Source of the DNA: Halichondria panicea | Taxonomy: Eukaryota > Porifera > Demospongiae > Suberitida > Halichondriidae | Reading direction: 5' to 3' | Assembly (NCBI RefSeq): GCF_963675165.1 | Contig: NC_087392.1 | Coordinates: forward strand, 186,001 to 250,000 | Length of the DNA stretch: 64,000 nucleotides | In this document: positions 14,337 through 29,209 of the stretch, one piece after another | How the letters are laid out: the number at the start of each line of letters is the position of its first letter | Numbering within the stretch: position 1 is the first letter of the stretch | The notes under the pieces: model-generated | What the model was told of the DNA's origin: nothing | Database searches by the model: none | The model's input: the letters and a program-made list of their open reading frames with translations, nothing else | Made by a program: the position numbers and the translations under genes

Positions 14337-14458
14337 CAGTTTTACATGTTTTAATGTTGACAACATTGTTGTAGTAACTAAGGTTTACAATCCACCCACG
14401 CATTGAGTCATTTTACAACTTTCTAGATTGTCGATTTTTTCCAATAATAGATTATCAA

Positions 14459-16440
14459 ATGGAGGGTGTAAAGCATGTTTGGAGAAAGGCTGCCTGCGTG
14501 CTGTTCGTCACAGGGCCTTTCAAATACTGTCCACAGAAGGCTCCTGGTATGAGGGGTCTTATAGAGGCCCATGTGAGGGGGGCAAGACCCCCCACGACCT
14601 GTTTCCTAGAGAAGGACCCTCAGCAGAGTCACAGAGAAGATATGGAGATTATGTTTGTCCAGCGACACTCAAAGTCAGGCTTTATGGTGAGTGAGAGCGA
14701 CTTATTTATTTGTATAGATTTTATGTTTTATAAGTATGCTTCACTGCTTCACAGCCGGACATGCATGTGTTTCCCGGAGGTGTTCTGGACAAAGCCGACT
14801 ACTCTGCGGACTGGCTGACAGTGTTTTCTCATCACCAGACCTCCTTCCCCTCCCTCACCAGCACACACACACTCCCCCTCTACTCTCAAGTCCCCTCCCC
14901 CCTCTGTGGAGAGGTGGCCTTCAGGATCTGTGCCATTAGGGAGATGTTTGAGGAGGCCGGAGTGCTCCTGGTACGAGACAGAGATGACCACGCCCCCCTC
15001 TCCGCCCTCCTCCCAGGAACATTCAGCCCATCAGTGAGAGTGTTGCCTGAGGCCACTCGGGAACACTGGAGGAGAAGGGTCCATGACAATGCACACGAGT
15101 TCCTAGCACTATGCAAGTAAGAATGGCTATAAATTGTTCCCCATTATAATACTGTTCATGTTCGTGTCCGTACCATAATGGTTACTGTTCGTGTTCGTGT
15201 CTGTACCATAATGGTTACTGTTCCCACCATGCTATAGCAATTGAAGAGAGGACCTCTCTGCCTACACACCTGTTCATGTTCGTGTCCGTACCATAATGGT
15301 TACTGTTCCCACCATGCTATAGTATATATACAATTGAAGAGAGGGCCTCTCTGCCCACACACCTGAAAAAGCTATTTTGTGCAGTTCCCACCATACTGTT
15401 AGAATACATCATTCCTAGGGCAGTATATCTCAAGTGCAGCTAGTGCCTTCTCCTTGTGAAGTCGTTTGTGTTCATCTACAGTGAATTGAACTGTGTGCCT
15501 GACATCTGGTCACTTATGGAGTGGTCCAACTGGCTCACCCCTCGTAACCACAAGAGACGCTTCGACACCATCTTCTACATGGTGTTCAGTGGGGAAAAGC
15601 CTTCCATCCATCCTGACGGCATTGAAGTCACCAACAGTGCAGTAAGTCAGTCCTGTACAGTGGCTACTCTGGATTATCATGTTGTAACAACCACTCTATA
15701 GTGGATGAGCCCAACAGCTGCAACAAGAAAGCTTCAAGACAAAGAGGTCATGCTTGCCCCTCCACAGTTCGCAGAGGTCATGAAGATGCAGATGTGAGTC
15801 TTACAAAAATTAAAGAGAAGCCATTGATTAGTAACGTGTGTGTGTGTGTGTGTGTATTGTGTCCAGGTTTCCCAGCTCTCAATGTCTTCATTCCTCCGCT
15901 GTTCACACTAGTCTTGCAGAGGGAACTGTTCGTAGGATCCTCTCTGCAAGAATACTCGCCAAAGATGGAGTGTTGATTGTAAGTCCACTATAATTGTAGG
16001 CTTTAACATTGTTAGCACCGCATGTCATTACTGTTAGCCCACCTACTGAGAGTGTAAGCCTGCCCAGGCTACATGCATGACTGTATAAGATCACAGTTGT
16101 GCGATCAGTCTATATACACCTCTCTCCCTGCCTGCAGTCAGTCAACGAGTTTGACGACCTGTACCCTGCCCAAGGTTCAGAGGACTGGCGTACCCATGTA
16201 CAGCACCCCCAGGCCCTTCATCTGAGGGACAAAGTTCAGCTGGTGCTCTCTGATAGCACTGTCTCTGAGTACGAGATCCCAGACCACACGGCAGAGGAAC
16301 TGTTACACCTGTCCCAGTCTTACAGTCGGATGGAGATGCACTCGTTGGATGATATCAGATCACATGACAATTCAAACAATGTTAGAACACTAACTGAACA
16401 TATAGACCGTTTTGCATCTTTGTATGGCTGTAAATTATGA
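14459..16440 (+). CDS. NUDT19: NUDT19-like peroxisomal Nudix hydrolase
   Basis: About seven exons: 14459-14686, 14755-15116, and further exons near 15481, 15701, 15868 and 16139, ending at 16440. N-terminus: KHVWRKAACVLFVTG. The Nudix region is split as in NUDT19: HVFPGGVLDKAD, an insertion of about 45 residues, then AIREMFEEAGVLL carrying the REx2EE core. NUDT19 hydrolyses CoA and acyl-CoA in peroxisomes (established for the mouse protein). The last three residues, CKL, form a PTS1-type peroxisomal signal. The exon ending in LYPAQG...YGCKL is the 5' edge of the segmental duplication; a broken copy of it lies at 32752. The ATG at 14459 begins the conserved N-terminus. Confidence 0.88.
15145..15366. 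repeat. Tandem duplication in NUDT19-like intron
   Basis: A block of about 110 bp containing GTACCATAATGGTTACTGTT and CAATTGAAGAGAG is repeated twice. The phrase CATAATGGTTACTGTTC is also repeated inside the first copy. It is non-coding. Confidence 0.8.
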
Positions 16441-16595
16441 CATTTTTGTCTAAACCACTAGAGGTCACTAGAGGTCAACTTAATTAGCCCATAACAATGA
16501 GCTTAATATACAACCATGTGATTAAATATTATAACAATCATGTAATTAAACATTATTATAAATGTCATCATAAGGTATAGCACACAAACACATTG

Positions 16596-18234
16596 TTAGT
16601 TCACAGTGTAGTATCTCCTAAGCCCATCCACGTACAGCCACTCCATAGCTCTGGCAGGAGACAGTAGCTTACAGTAGTGCATGCCAGCAAATATACCGAT
16701 ACTGTAGGTCACGGCCGTCTTCATTTGTATTGACTGAACGGTAACTATCTCACCCCCCGTTGAGTTCGTACCCACTGTGTAGTCCATAGGGAGGTAGATC
16801 CATAGTCCTCCGTTCTTAAGGCAACCCTTGTCCTCACCCATAACCATGGCAACACCGTGCTCCTTGAAGCGTGACAAGGTAACGGGGTCAGAGTTCTTCA
16901 ACGCCCAATCGTACGCCTGTTGATTAATGGTCTTGCAACGAGAGCCTGCATCAGATTTGTTGAAATCCACATTTCCATAGCCGGCAGCAATCATCACAGA
17001 CTGTCGAGATTTTAGTTTTGCTCGTATTTCATTAGCAGAAGTAGCCACCTCACCATCATCATACAGATCATGTTCATATATATTCTCACTTACTGAAGAC
17101 AGTTGCACAGTGCAGGATGGACTGGTGGTTGAGCAGTTGCTGAAGATTGCCGGGTGGTGGAACTTAGGCAGTATCTCAGAGGCTGGATGGATTTCGTCAG
17201 TATCGTTGATATGGCCAATATCCAGCTGTGCCATTGTTACCATGGAGGACTGTGTCCACGGACAACCTACTTGACAGGCTGGACTTGGAGGGTTCTCAAA
17301 ACAGGGAGTCTTAAATTTGTACGAGGCCTCAAGTTTGTACGCCTCGATGATTGGTTTTAGAAACTGTCCAGTACTTGCAACGGCATCTTTGAGAGCGGGT
17401 AGACAACTTGTGTTTCCAAGAGCAACAGAAATGTAATTTGACACAACTGCTGAAACTTTTGAGTGTGCAGAATCATACGAAATCTCTGGTTGAAAGTCAC
17501 GATCTTTGATTGTCTTTGGCATTGTCCCTGAGGCAAACTGGAAGTGTGACATGCCCCTCACCACGACAACAGGAAAGGTTGAGACAGCTTTAGTTGGATC
17601 AGTAGCAACTTGCACTCGATGATAATACTCCTCCATGATTCTAGTTAGTCTGGCCACACCATCCAACTCTCCACCAATAGTCAGGGTGTGCACCGGGTAC
17701 GGGGGGGAGCTGCGATAGATTCGTTGCAGGAACGAACCAAACAGGATTTGCCCTGCAGAAATAATATCAAATGGTGAAAGAATGACAAACGGGAAAAACA
17801 AGCCACTCTATACATACATTCCAAATACACACACCTGCAGTGTTGTGAGCAAGTGTGGTGTTCTTGACGAGGTAGTCTTGCAGTGGATTAGCGCTGACTG
17901 GAGAGTGGGCTGCAAAGAATAGCCGAGTCTTCACCGCCATTCCTTGAGCCTGCATGGACAGCAAGATGCGACTAATGGCTTCTCCTATCTCAGTGCTGAG
18001 CACGGCATCCAGAGGGATGTAAGGGATACCAATCCAGAGAGGGTAGTTGCAAACATCTTGCATTGCAGTTGCCAATGGTTTGTACTGTGATGGGTCCACT
18101 CCAGCACTTGGAATGAGCACCAAGGCAACTGGTGATCTAGCTTCATTAGGAGGCTTCAGAATGACATCTCCAAGAGCTGGTTGCATGAAGAGAAGAGTTC
18201 CAATGGCGACCAAAACGGACTGCAAACTAGCCAT
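16596..18234 (-). CDS. Secreted alpha/beta hydrolase, unit 1 copy
   Basis: Two exons (18234-17835 and 17752-16596) encode about 518 residues. An N-terminal signal peptide (MASLQSVLVAIGTLLFMQPALG) is followed by an alpha/beta-hydrolase fold: VALVLIPSAGVDPSQY (oxyanion strand), a nucleophile-elbow position FFAAHSPVS, HTLTIGGELDGVARLTR (acid) and VVRGMSHFQFASG (catalytic His). The elbow lacks the normal G-x-S-x-G glycines, so activity is uncertain although Ser, Asp and His remain. The C-terminal half has about ten Cys and several N-x-S/T sites, consistent with secretion. The substrate is unknown; lipid or ester hydrolysis is only a family-level guess. It is convergent with the NUDT19-like gene. 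A near-identical copy at 33112-34852 differs by loss of the stop codon. Confidence 0.8.
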
Positions 18235-18339
18235 CTTGGTTAGCTTGTTAATATTAATGAGGGTGGGGCTGACTTTTAATATTGCTCATAATACGCCGCC
18301 CTCTCAACATTGTTAATTATTATTTTCACAAATATAATT

Positions 18340-18475
18340 TTATTTTTAATATACCGTATATCTTCTAATTTATCGGACAGTAAAAAAGTGTGGTTACCTT
18401 TTCGATTGCCCAAAAGAGTGTCCGGGGTAATTAGAAATGTCCGATAAATAAAAAGATATACAGTAATTATACATA
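18340..18475. mobile_element. Small palindromic MITE downstream of GRHL copy 1
   Basis: The ends are inverted: ACCGTATATCTTCTAATTTA and TCGGACAG on the left, GTCCGATAAATAAAAAGATA and TACAG on the right. The second repeat unit has a different MITE at nearly the same place (34955-35165). Confidence 0.7.
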
Positions 18476-18637
18476 ATAATGATATGCCAATTTTGAGATG
18501 AGTGTGTAATGAGGGATGAGGGAAATAGGCACAAAAACCAACAAATAATTGAGAAGGGAAAAATACATGTAAGAGAAAGATACCATAACAACAGTGTGTG
18601 CGTGTGTGTGTGTGTGTGTGGGTGGGGGGGGGTTTAC

Positions 18638-22952
<4,315 letters not shown>

Positions 22953-24084
22953 GATGGTTAACTGATATAATATAATTCAGTATTTCTTGAAAGGCTCGTT
23001 AAATCTCAAGTATACAGTGTTGCACACATCACATAACTATACCATTGTATAACAACTAGTGGCACATAATCATGTGTAACTAACAGCCTCGGAGAATTCG
23101 GTTCATTAATTATGCCTCGAGGCGTAGCCGCACGAGGGATACGGTAAAGCTGACTGTGTGTGTGTGTGTGTGTGTGTGTCTGTTCCAGCTGTAACTGCTC
23201 AACGGTTGCAATGCGACGAAAACTAACAGCTTCTATAGGCTTCTAGCCACGTTCTCTTGGATTTTGATTCGTGGATTTGCAAACTAAAGCTTCTTTCTCG
23301 AGTTATGGCTAGTTTGACTCACATTGAAGGCTGTTGCAGTCTCTTCAGAATCTTTCATAGCATCATCTGTCCGCACAAACTTTCTATTCAACATATGAGT
23401 TAGCCTTGCACTAAAGCGCTAGCTTTTTGTTAGCTACAATACTCAGAAAATATCTGTTAAAACAGCTAGCTAGCAGTAGCCATTTGTGAAATTGATCTCT
23501 TTGGACACACCCTTTAATTATTCCTGTGTATGTAATGCGCATGCGCGCTCATTCCCCACGTGTGAGAAAATAATAATATCCAAGATCCAGATCCAGATCC
23601 TCCTGGCAGAATCATCTTTGTCTTGAAGGCCTGGTAAGCCACAAAACACTACCATATAACAATATAGATAACAATATGCATGTACACAGGTCTTTTCTTC
23701 TTAGATATTATATACACTGAACTACAGATCTTGGAAGAATCAATTTTTTTCTTTCTTGAGGTCCTAGTAAGCCACATAATACAACAATAGATGCATGTAA
23801 ATAAGTCTTTTCTTCTCAGTGACTTTATATAGATAAGCTAACTTTAATATAAAATTCATTATAGAAACTAATATAACACTCTAATACTTTTCAGCGAAAG
23901 CAAAAACATGGCGAGAGGCATTAGCACAGCGCCAGCTTGAACACTAGTTATGATTAGTATACTTATAAGTATACAATTACAATTATAGCCAACACTCACT
24001 TATCTGCCGACATTGGAACTTCCCGCGGTAGTAGATTGATATCAGTGCACAGTATCAGAACAAAACCTTTGCTTTAGCTTAACT
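22953..24084. promoter_or_regulatory. Divergent upstream region of GRHL copy 1, with insertion
   Basis: Compared with copy 3, the stretch about 23113-23946 is extra. It contains CTCGAGGCGTAGCCGCACGA, a (TG)n run and two TCTTTTCTTCT repeats, and looks like a transposon or repeat remnant. The remaining sequence is shared, including the 18-bp palindrome GTATACTTATAAGTATAC near 23960, which is kept in all three copies and is a candidate regulatory site for GRHL and the divergent small gene. Confidence 0.45.
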
Positions 24085-24300
24085 ATGTCTTCAGAGGAGT
24101 ACCAAACACCACCAAACATCTTCTTCAACCTACAGCAGAGGGAGGTGTGTGATTACATGGCCCTCACCACACACACTATCACCCAGACTGTACTAGCAGG
24201 CCATTATCTAGCTTATAGGGACTCACCGGGACCAAGCGTAAGAGCTGGAGGCTCTGTTATCTCCCTGACAATGTTGACATGTCGCTGGCCGGCTAGCTAG
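24085..24300 (+). pseudogene. Unrecognised small gene, truncated copy 1
   Basis: It begins MSSEEYQTPPNIFFNLQQRE and runs with the frame of copies at 41711 and 50122 up to AGGSV. The sequence then changes: a 4-base difference and a short hairpin (GTTGACA...TGTCAAC) replace the rest, and the EFG1-like gene's upstream sequence follows directly. I do not recognise the protein. High conservation between copies suggests a real first exon. All three copies are interrupted soon after, so none is clearly functional. Confidence 0.5.
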
Positions 24301-24391
24301 CGTTGTCAACAGTCCAGTGGAAGTGGGTGTGTTGGCACTGAGAAAGATGGGCGTGTCCCGAGCCACGTGAAGTAGCTAGCTAGAGTAGAGA

Positions 24392-25770
24392 ATGGCTAGT
24401 AAAAAAGATGCATTGGATAAGGTTAAGGGAGGAGAGAGCATCAGCAAGAAGAGGTCACTGAAGCAGCAGATCAGGGACACACAGAGATTGCTGACAAAGG
24501 TGGGTCTTAATCTACAATGACGTCAATGACAATGTACATGAAAGCATACAGATAGTAGTTTCTGTGATGAAAGCCTACAGCCTGAGCATACATGTATGGC
24601 CTAGGAGGGTTAGCTTTCACTGACTCTGTGTTTGCAGGAGGACCTCCCGGAGACAGTGCGGCTGACCAAGGAGAGGGTACTGAAATCCCTCCATGGAGAG
24701 CTCAACGACAAGGCTAGTCAGAGGCAGAAGCAGAAGATCTCAAAAAAGTACCGGATGGTCAAGTTCTTTGGTGAGTAACTCTAATTATACGAAACTTGAC
24801 CCATACAGCACCATATAAAGTTGGTCTCACCCAAAAAAATCATTTTTCTGGCACTTAATAATAACAGTTACTGATAGTGATCATTCAGTAGTGTGTTTGT
24901 GGTGTCTTCCCGCCCACCCAGATAAAAGGAAAGTGGTGCGTAGACTAAGCCGAGCGTGCAAGGAGTTCAGTGAGGGTGGTCTCACAGAGGACGAGAGGTG
25001 GGTGTGGTTAGGGGAGGGGCTTCATATCATACTGTGTTATGAGGAGCTGGTTTACCTCTGCAGGTCTGAGCTGAGCGTGATGATTCAGAGGCTGATACAA
25101 GAGCTCAACTATACCGTGGTGAGTACCGTACTTATTCGATTAAGGCCACCCTCTGAATAATTATGGACTAGCATCATGTACATTCGTTTGTTCTGTGTAC
25201 ATGTCTTACAAACTTTTTGTGTATAGTTATACCTTAACATTAATACAGTACATCGCTCTGCACAGAAGGTTTTGTGTACCTCTCAACTATTGCTAGTTCT
25301 TACCTCTGCAGCACTTTCCTCCTGATGAGAAGTACATCTCCCTCTACCCTAGCTCCACCCCCAGTAGTGAGTCTGCTCTCACCAAGCGAGGTGAGCCCCC
25401 CACACCTCACACACACACACGCCCACTCCACACGCCTCATGCATGCAGAGGAGTTGCTGACATGCATAGCAGAGAGTGTAGCAAGTGGAGAGCTACCTGA
25501 TGCTGCCTCATTGGAGAGAGAGGTGGTCCTTCCCGGGGAACTGGCGGGCTCTGTCACAAAGTCACATGAGACTAGCAGACAGCCTGTACAACATCGGGAG
25601 AGGGCACCAAAGAGGAAAAAGAGGATCTCTAATGAGAGTGAAGGTAAATGTTTTCTTGCGTTATCATATAAAATTTACAATTTCTATTTATAGTTGATTC
25701 TGTTATTGTGGAAACAAGCAAAAAGAAACTTCGAGAAGACGGATTCTTTTTAGTAGATAGTAGAACATGA
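24392..25770 (+). CDS. EFG1-like rRNA-processing protein, intact copy
   Basis: Seven exons start at ATG 24392: MASKKDALDKVKGGESISKK, QQIRDTQRLLTK, then EDLPETVRLTKERVLKSLHG, KISKKYRMVKFF, DKRKVVRRLSRA, SELSVMIQRLIQELNYTV, HFPPDEKYISLYPS and a basic tail ending GFFLVDSRT at 25770. The pattern (IRD..RLL, LP..VR..KER.L, KYRMVKFF, RRL, NY....P.DEKYISLYP) is that of the EFG1 family, nucleolar factors needed for 18S rRNA maturation in yeast (established). Lys/Arg-rich stretches near the C-terminus (APKRKKRI) look like nuclear or nucleolar signals. All exon joins keep phase. A decayed paralogue lies at 53756. The gene converges with TIR receptor 1, with about 80 bp between stops. Confidence 0.85.
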
Positions 25771-25853
25771 TTTTAATTAAGGTGTGTACTGTGTTCAGTT
25801 TGTGTGTCAACAACTTGATAGTTACACATCTGTGTTGTACGTCGTTTCCATAG

Positions 25854-28798
25854 TTACACGTCTGTGTTGTATGGCGTATCCAATAGCGACTCCATTTCCT
25901 CTGTAACCACTCGGTCTGTTCTTAATCTTTGTGTTTTGTTCTCTTTGAGAGCTTTCAAATTTTTCCCTGCAAAAAATATTATTGAACACAGTTATTGAGT
26001 GCATGACGACAGCAGTACAACATAGCAGCTCATGCAGTTGCAAAATGAATGTGTAGTACCCGAACCATGGATTAAACGGGGAGGGGCGGGTTGCAGTTGA
26101 ACAGCCGTAACTTTAGTACCGTTGATCCAATTTAAAAAATTTTATGATTTTCTGAAAGCTTAGAAAGAGACCTTTCAAATAATCCAAAATTTTGTTGGGG
26201 CCACAATTTATCATTTTTCGGCCTTGGACCATGGGCTATTATTCATGGTATGGCCAAATACTTTTATCCCCTAAATATGAAAAGTAATGACACCATTTGA
26301 AAGGTATCTTTCTAAGCTTTCAGAAAATCAGAAAATCGTTGAAATTTAATACACAGAATTCAAGTTATGGCAGCTAAAAGAGTCCCTGAACCATTGATTA
26401 AACGGAAGGGGCCGGCCTTGTGTATAGGTACTCTTTTTGCAAAATTGTAGTTGTGTATAAATCTAGTAGCTAGCTTACCTAAACACAGCCTTCTTATGAG
26501 CTTGTTAATGTCCCTGTTGGTGGGTGTGTGATCGCTATGGGCAACGTGTATGGGGTAGAGTTGCTTTAGTTTCTGAGGGCAGTTGGCCTCTCCCAATACT
26601 AATGGTATCACACGTCTATAGTGTCCCTTGTAGCCACTATAGTGATTATCAAGACCCAATCGTAACTCTTGTTGACAAAAGTGACTTTGTCAAACTGTTC
26701 ACTGCACACGAAGATCACCCAGCGACTGGTTGTGATGGCCGTGAGCATGTTCTCAGTTATAGACAAGCCTGCAATAAAGTCCGATAAGTGCCACAATACT
26801 CTGTAGCCACGGTTACGTAGTGGGAGATATAGAAGTGTTTTAACAAAATCTTTATCCGCATCAGCAAAAGACAGGAATATATCGTAGTCGAAATCTGTGG
26901 AAGCATTTACATGTACATGCTTATTATTGTATATATTTATTATAATTATTACCTTTAAATGGAGCGTCAGGTTTTTGAAATAGGATCCTTGGCTTCATTA
27001 GTAGCACTATCACCATGGTAACAGCTATGAGTATGAGTACTAGTAGTAATGTAACGGCACTGCTACTAGCGGCCACGATAGTGGAGGTGTGGTCAGCCAC
27101 CCTCCGGCAGTCATCACTCACACTCTGCGTCCTGCTATCATCTGTGTGTGTGTGTATCAGAATATGAATAGTAGCGCTGTGTGTTTAGGCTGTGCTCACT
27201 AAGAGGGGGTGGATTGGTGTGAGCGTAGGACAGGTGTGGAGCGTAGAGTGTGACTCCTAGTCTCGCGGGACAGCCCCTCTCATCACTAGTACTGAACACC
27301 AGCATCTCCTCAGACAGTACTCCGCTAGTGTACAGCTGGACCCTGTGTAGAGTGTAGTCCATAATGTGTGTAGATGCCAGTACAGTGAGGTTACTGTAGC
27401 TTGCAATGCTCACTGGTGGGGTGGTCTTGGTTTGCACATGTACAGTGGCATCTGTAGGCGCTATTATATGGTTATCAAGTATGGTTGACTTGTGCTGTTA
27501 GCTTGCAGTTCTGTTGTCAGTATTGCAGTCTGTTTGTATGTATACCACTCAATGGGTTGAAGAAATGTGGAGAAGATTGTGACATTTTTGTTGGCTATTT
27601 TTCTATGTATTTCGTATAATATGAGCAGTTTTTGTGTTCCTTTAATGACCAGGTGTGTCAGTGATGCACTGTTCACAACCTTTACAAGTTGGCTATCCTT
27701 TTGCATTTGAAAGATTGTAGTGTTTCTGTTAGGGAAGGTTGTTATGCTCACGGTACTTGCGTTGGATGTCAGTATACTGTAGGACACTTCCATGTCTTGT
27801 AGTATGATAATAGCAGTGAGGTCAGCGATGAACACAGTTCCCCACTGGCTAGTGTCAGGCATTTGTTGGCCATACGTGGTGAGGGAGCTGAAGTATGATT
27901 GATTAGATTTAGCCCACCCAGTGAATACTGGCAGAGGTCCAGTGGACGTTATCTTGATCAGTGACGGCCCTTCACTCTGTATCCATACCGTGTCCCTAAC
28001 ATTTAGCCGAGTCCACTGATCACCTTTGACCAGCTCCTTGTTCTTGTAGACGTGTGTTTCCCCCTGAGGTATAGTGTTCAAATCTGTAATGTTCAGATCC
28101 ACTGCTTCATTACTAAAAGTTTGCATGACTCCAATGGTAGGCACACTGTAGCCTTGTCCAAGTCCACTCCTACCGTGTAGTGTGTAGTAGGTATAGAGAG
28201 AGGATTGTGTTAACGGCATTAACGGTATCACTGTAACAAAGGTTGATCTCCTGATGACTACATGTGCTAGTGTAGTCTGATCACCGGGTCTTATTAACAC
28301 AGTCAGTCCCGTTAGCATGTCTTCCCTAGGCGGAGTGCACATCGAGCTGCTCAAACTATTGTCTCTGCAGTGCACACACTGAGCGTAGATCACTGGTATC
28401 TCTGTCATTGTCTCTAACTGACCACCAAGGTCTCTTCCAGTTGAGCTATTATTGTTTGTTATTCGTACCTCGGCGAATATTGGTGGATAGTCAGCGAGTG
28501 TGTGAGTGAGGTGTAGCTGGAGTGTGTGCCTCTCCTCGCTGCAGTTGCCATAGTGATACAGGAGTGGTAGCCCGTATAGGGACGGATCCTACTGGCATCT
28601 GTGTGTGGGCGGTACAGAGCGTACAATAGCTAGCAATAGATACTTTGATTGTGGGCACTACATGATTAATATAATAACAAGCTCTTGTATATCATCATAC
28701 AGTACTGTTATGGTTACTGTACACTCACCTTGGCCCATACCATGCACTGACTGAACCAGCCATTGTAGCAAGAATAAGTGACCCAGCCTTGTCGCCAT
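25854..28798 (-). pseudogene. TIR receptor 1, frame-broken copy
   Basis: This is the same exon order as the intact paralogue at 55058-58010: signal-peptide exon (MATRLGHLFLLQWLVQSVHG), ectodomain exon, membrane exon (STIVAASSSAVTLLLVLILI), TIR exon and short C-terminal exon ending PYNTDV. Relative to the intact copy three frame breaks are visible. Two extra bases lie near 28580 (TATAGGGAC versus TAGGGAC) and two near 27463 (ATTATATGG versus ATTATGG, giving immediate stops). One base is missing near 26690 (GACTTTGTC versus GACTTTTGTC) inside the TIR domain. The first break precedes nearly the whole ectodomain, so no receptor can be made unless these are assembly errors. The large last intron holds a foldback element. 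Confidence 0.85.
26060..26400. mobile_element. Foldback element in last intron of TIR receptor 1 (unit 1)
   Basis: It has the same family features as the 11250 element: TTTCTGAAAGCTTAGAAAGA, GGACCATGGGCTATTATTC and GAAAGGTATCTTTCTAAGCT. It is flanked by near-repeats ACCATGGATTAAACGG and ACCATTGATTAAACGG. It is shared with unit 2 at 55265-55620. Confidence 0.7.
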
Positions 28799-29209
28799 CT
28801 CTAGCTAGTTATTGCTCTAGCAGCTCTACTGTGTGTGTGTGTGGTGGTGAATATAGACACAACTTGACCACTCCTTTAATTTGTGTGCACATTGTTTGTT
28901 CAGACTAGACTGTGTACACTGAACCTTAATTAAATTATATGATTGATTCAAGGCTGGCCTGTACAATATCCCCATATTGAAATCGCGGCGTTTAATCAAA
29001 GAATAGCATACATGTAAGTAATAATGTTTTCATGGCCTTAAAATAATTTTTAGCACTACGGTAGCTATGTCATATACGTAACAATGGGAGTTTGTAGCTA
29101 GTTCTGTTTATAGGAAGATTAGACTCTCCACTGAGGTGTCGATTGGTTCTCCTGTGTGCGTGCGTGGGGGAACAGTTAGTCAATGCTACACACCACCAGT
29201 CAGTATGAC
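28799..29209. other. Spacer between the two TIR receptor genes, unit 1
   Basis: About 410 bp hold the promoter side of receptor 1 and the 3' flank of receptor 2. It is highly similar to 58011-58433. A short (TG)n run lies near the receptor 1 start. No gene seen. Confidence 0.5.

Noticed and set aside
28408-28408. MTEIPVIYAQ as the start of TIR receptor 1
   Set aside because: In the intact copy the frame extends upstream to a signal-peptide exon; the Met is internal, and only the frame break in unit 1 makes it look like a start.
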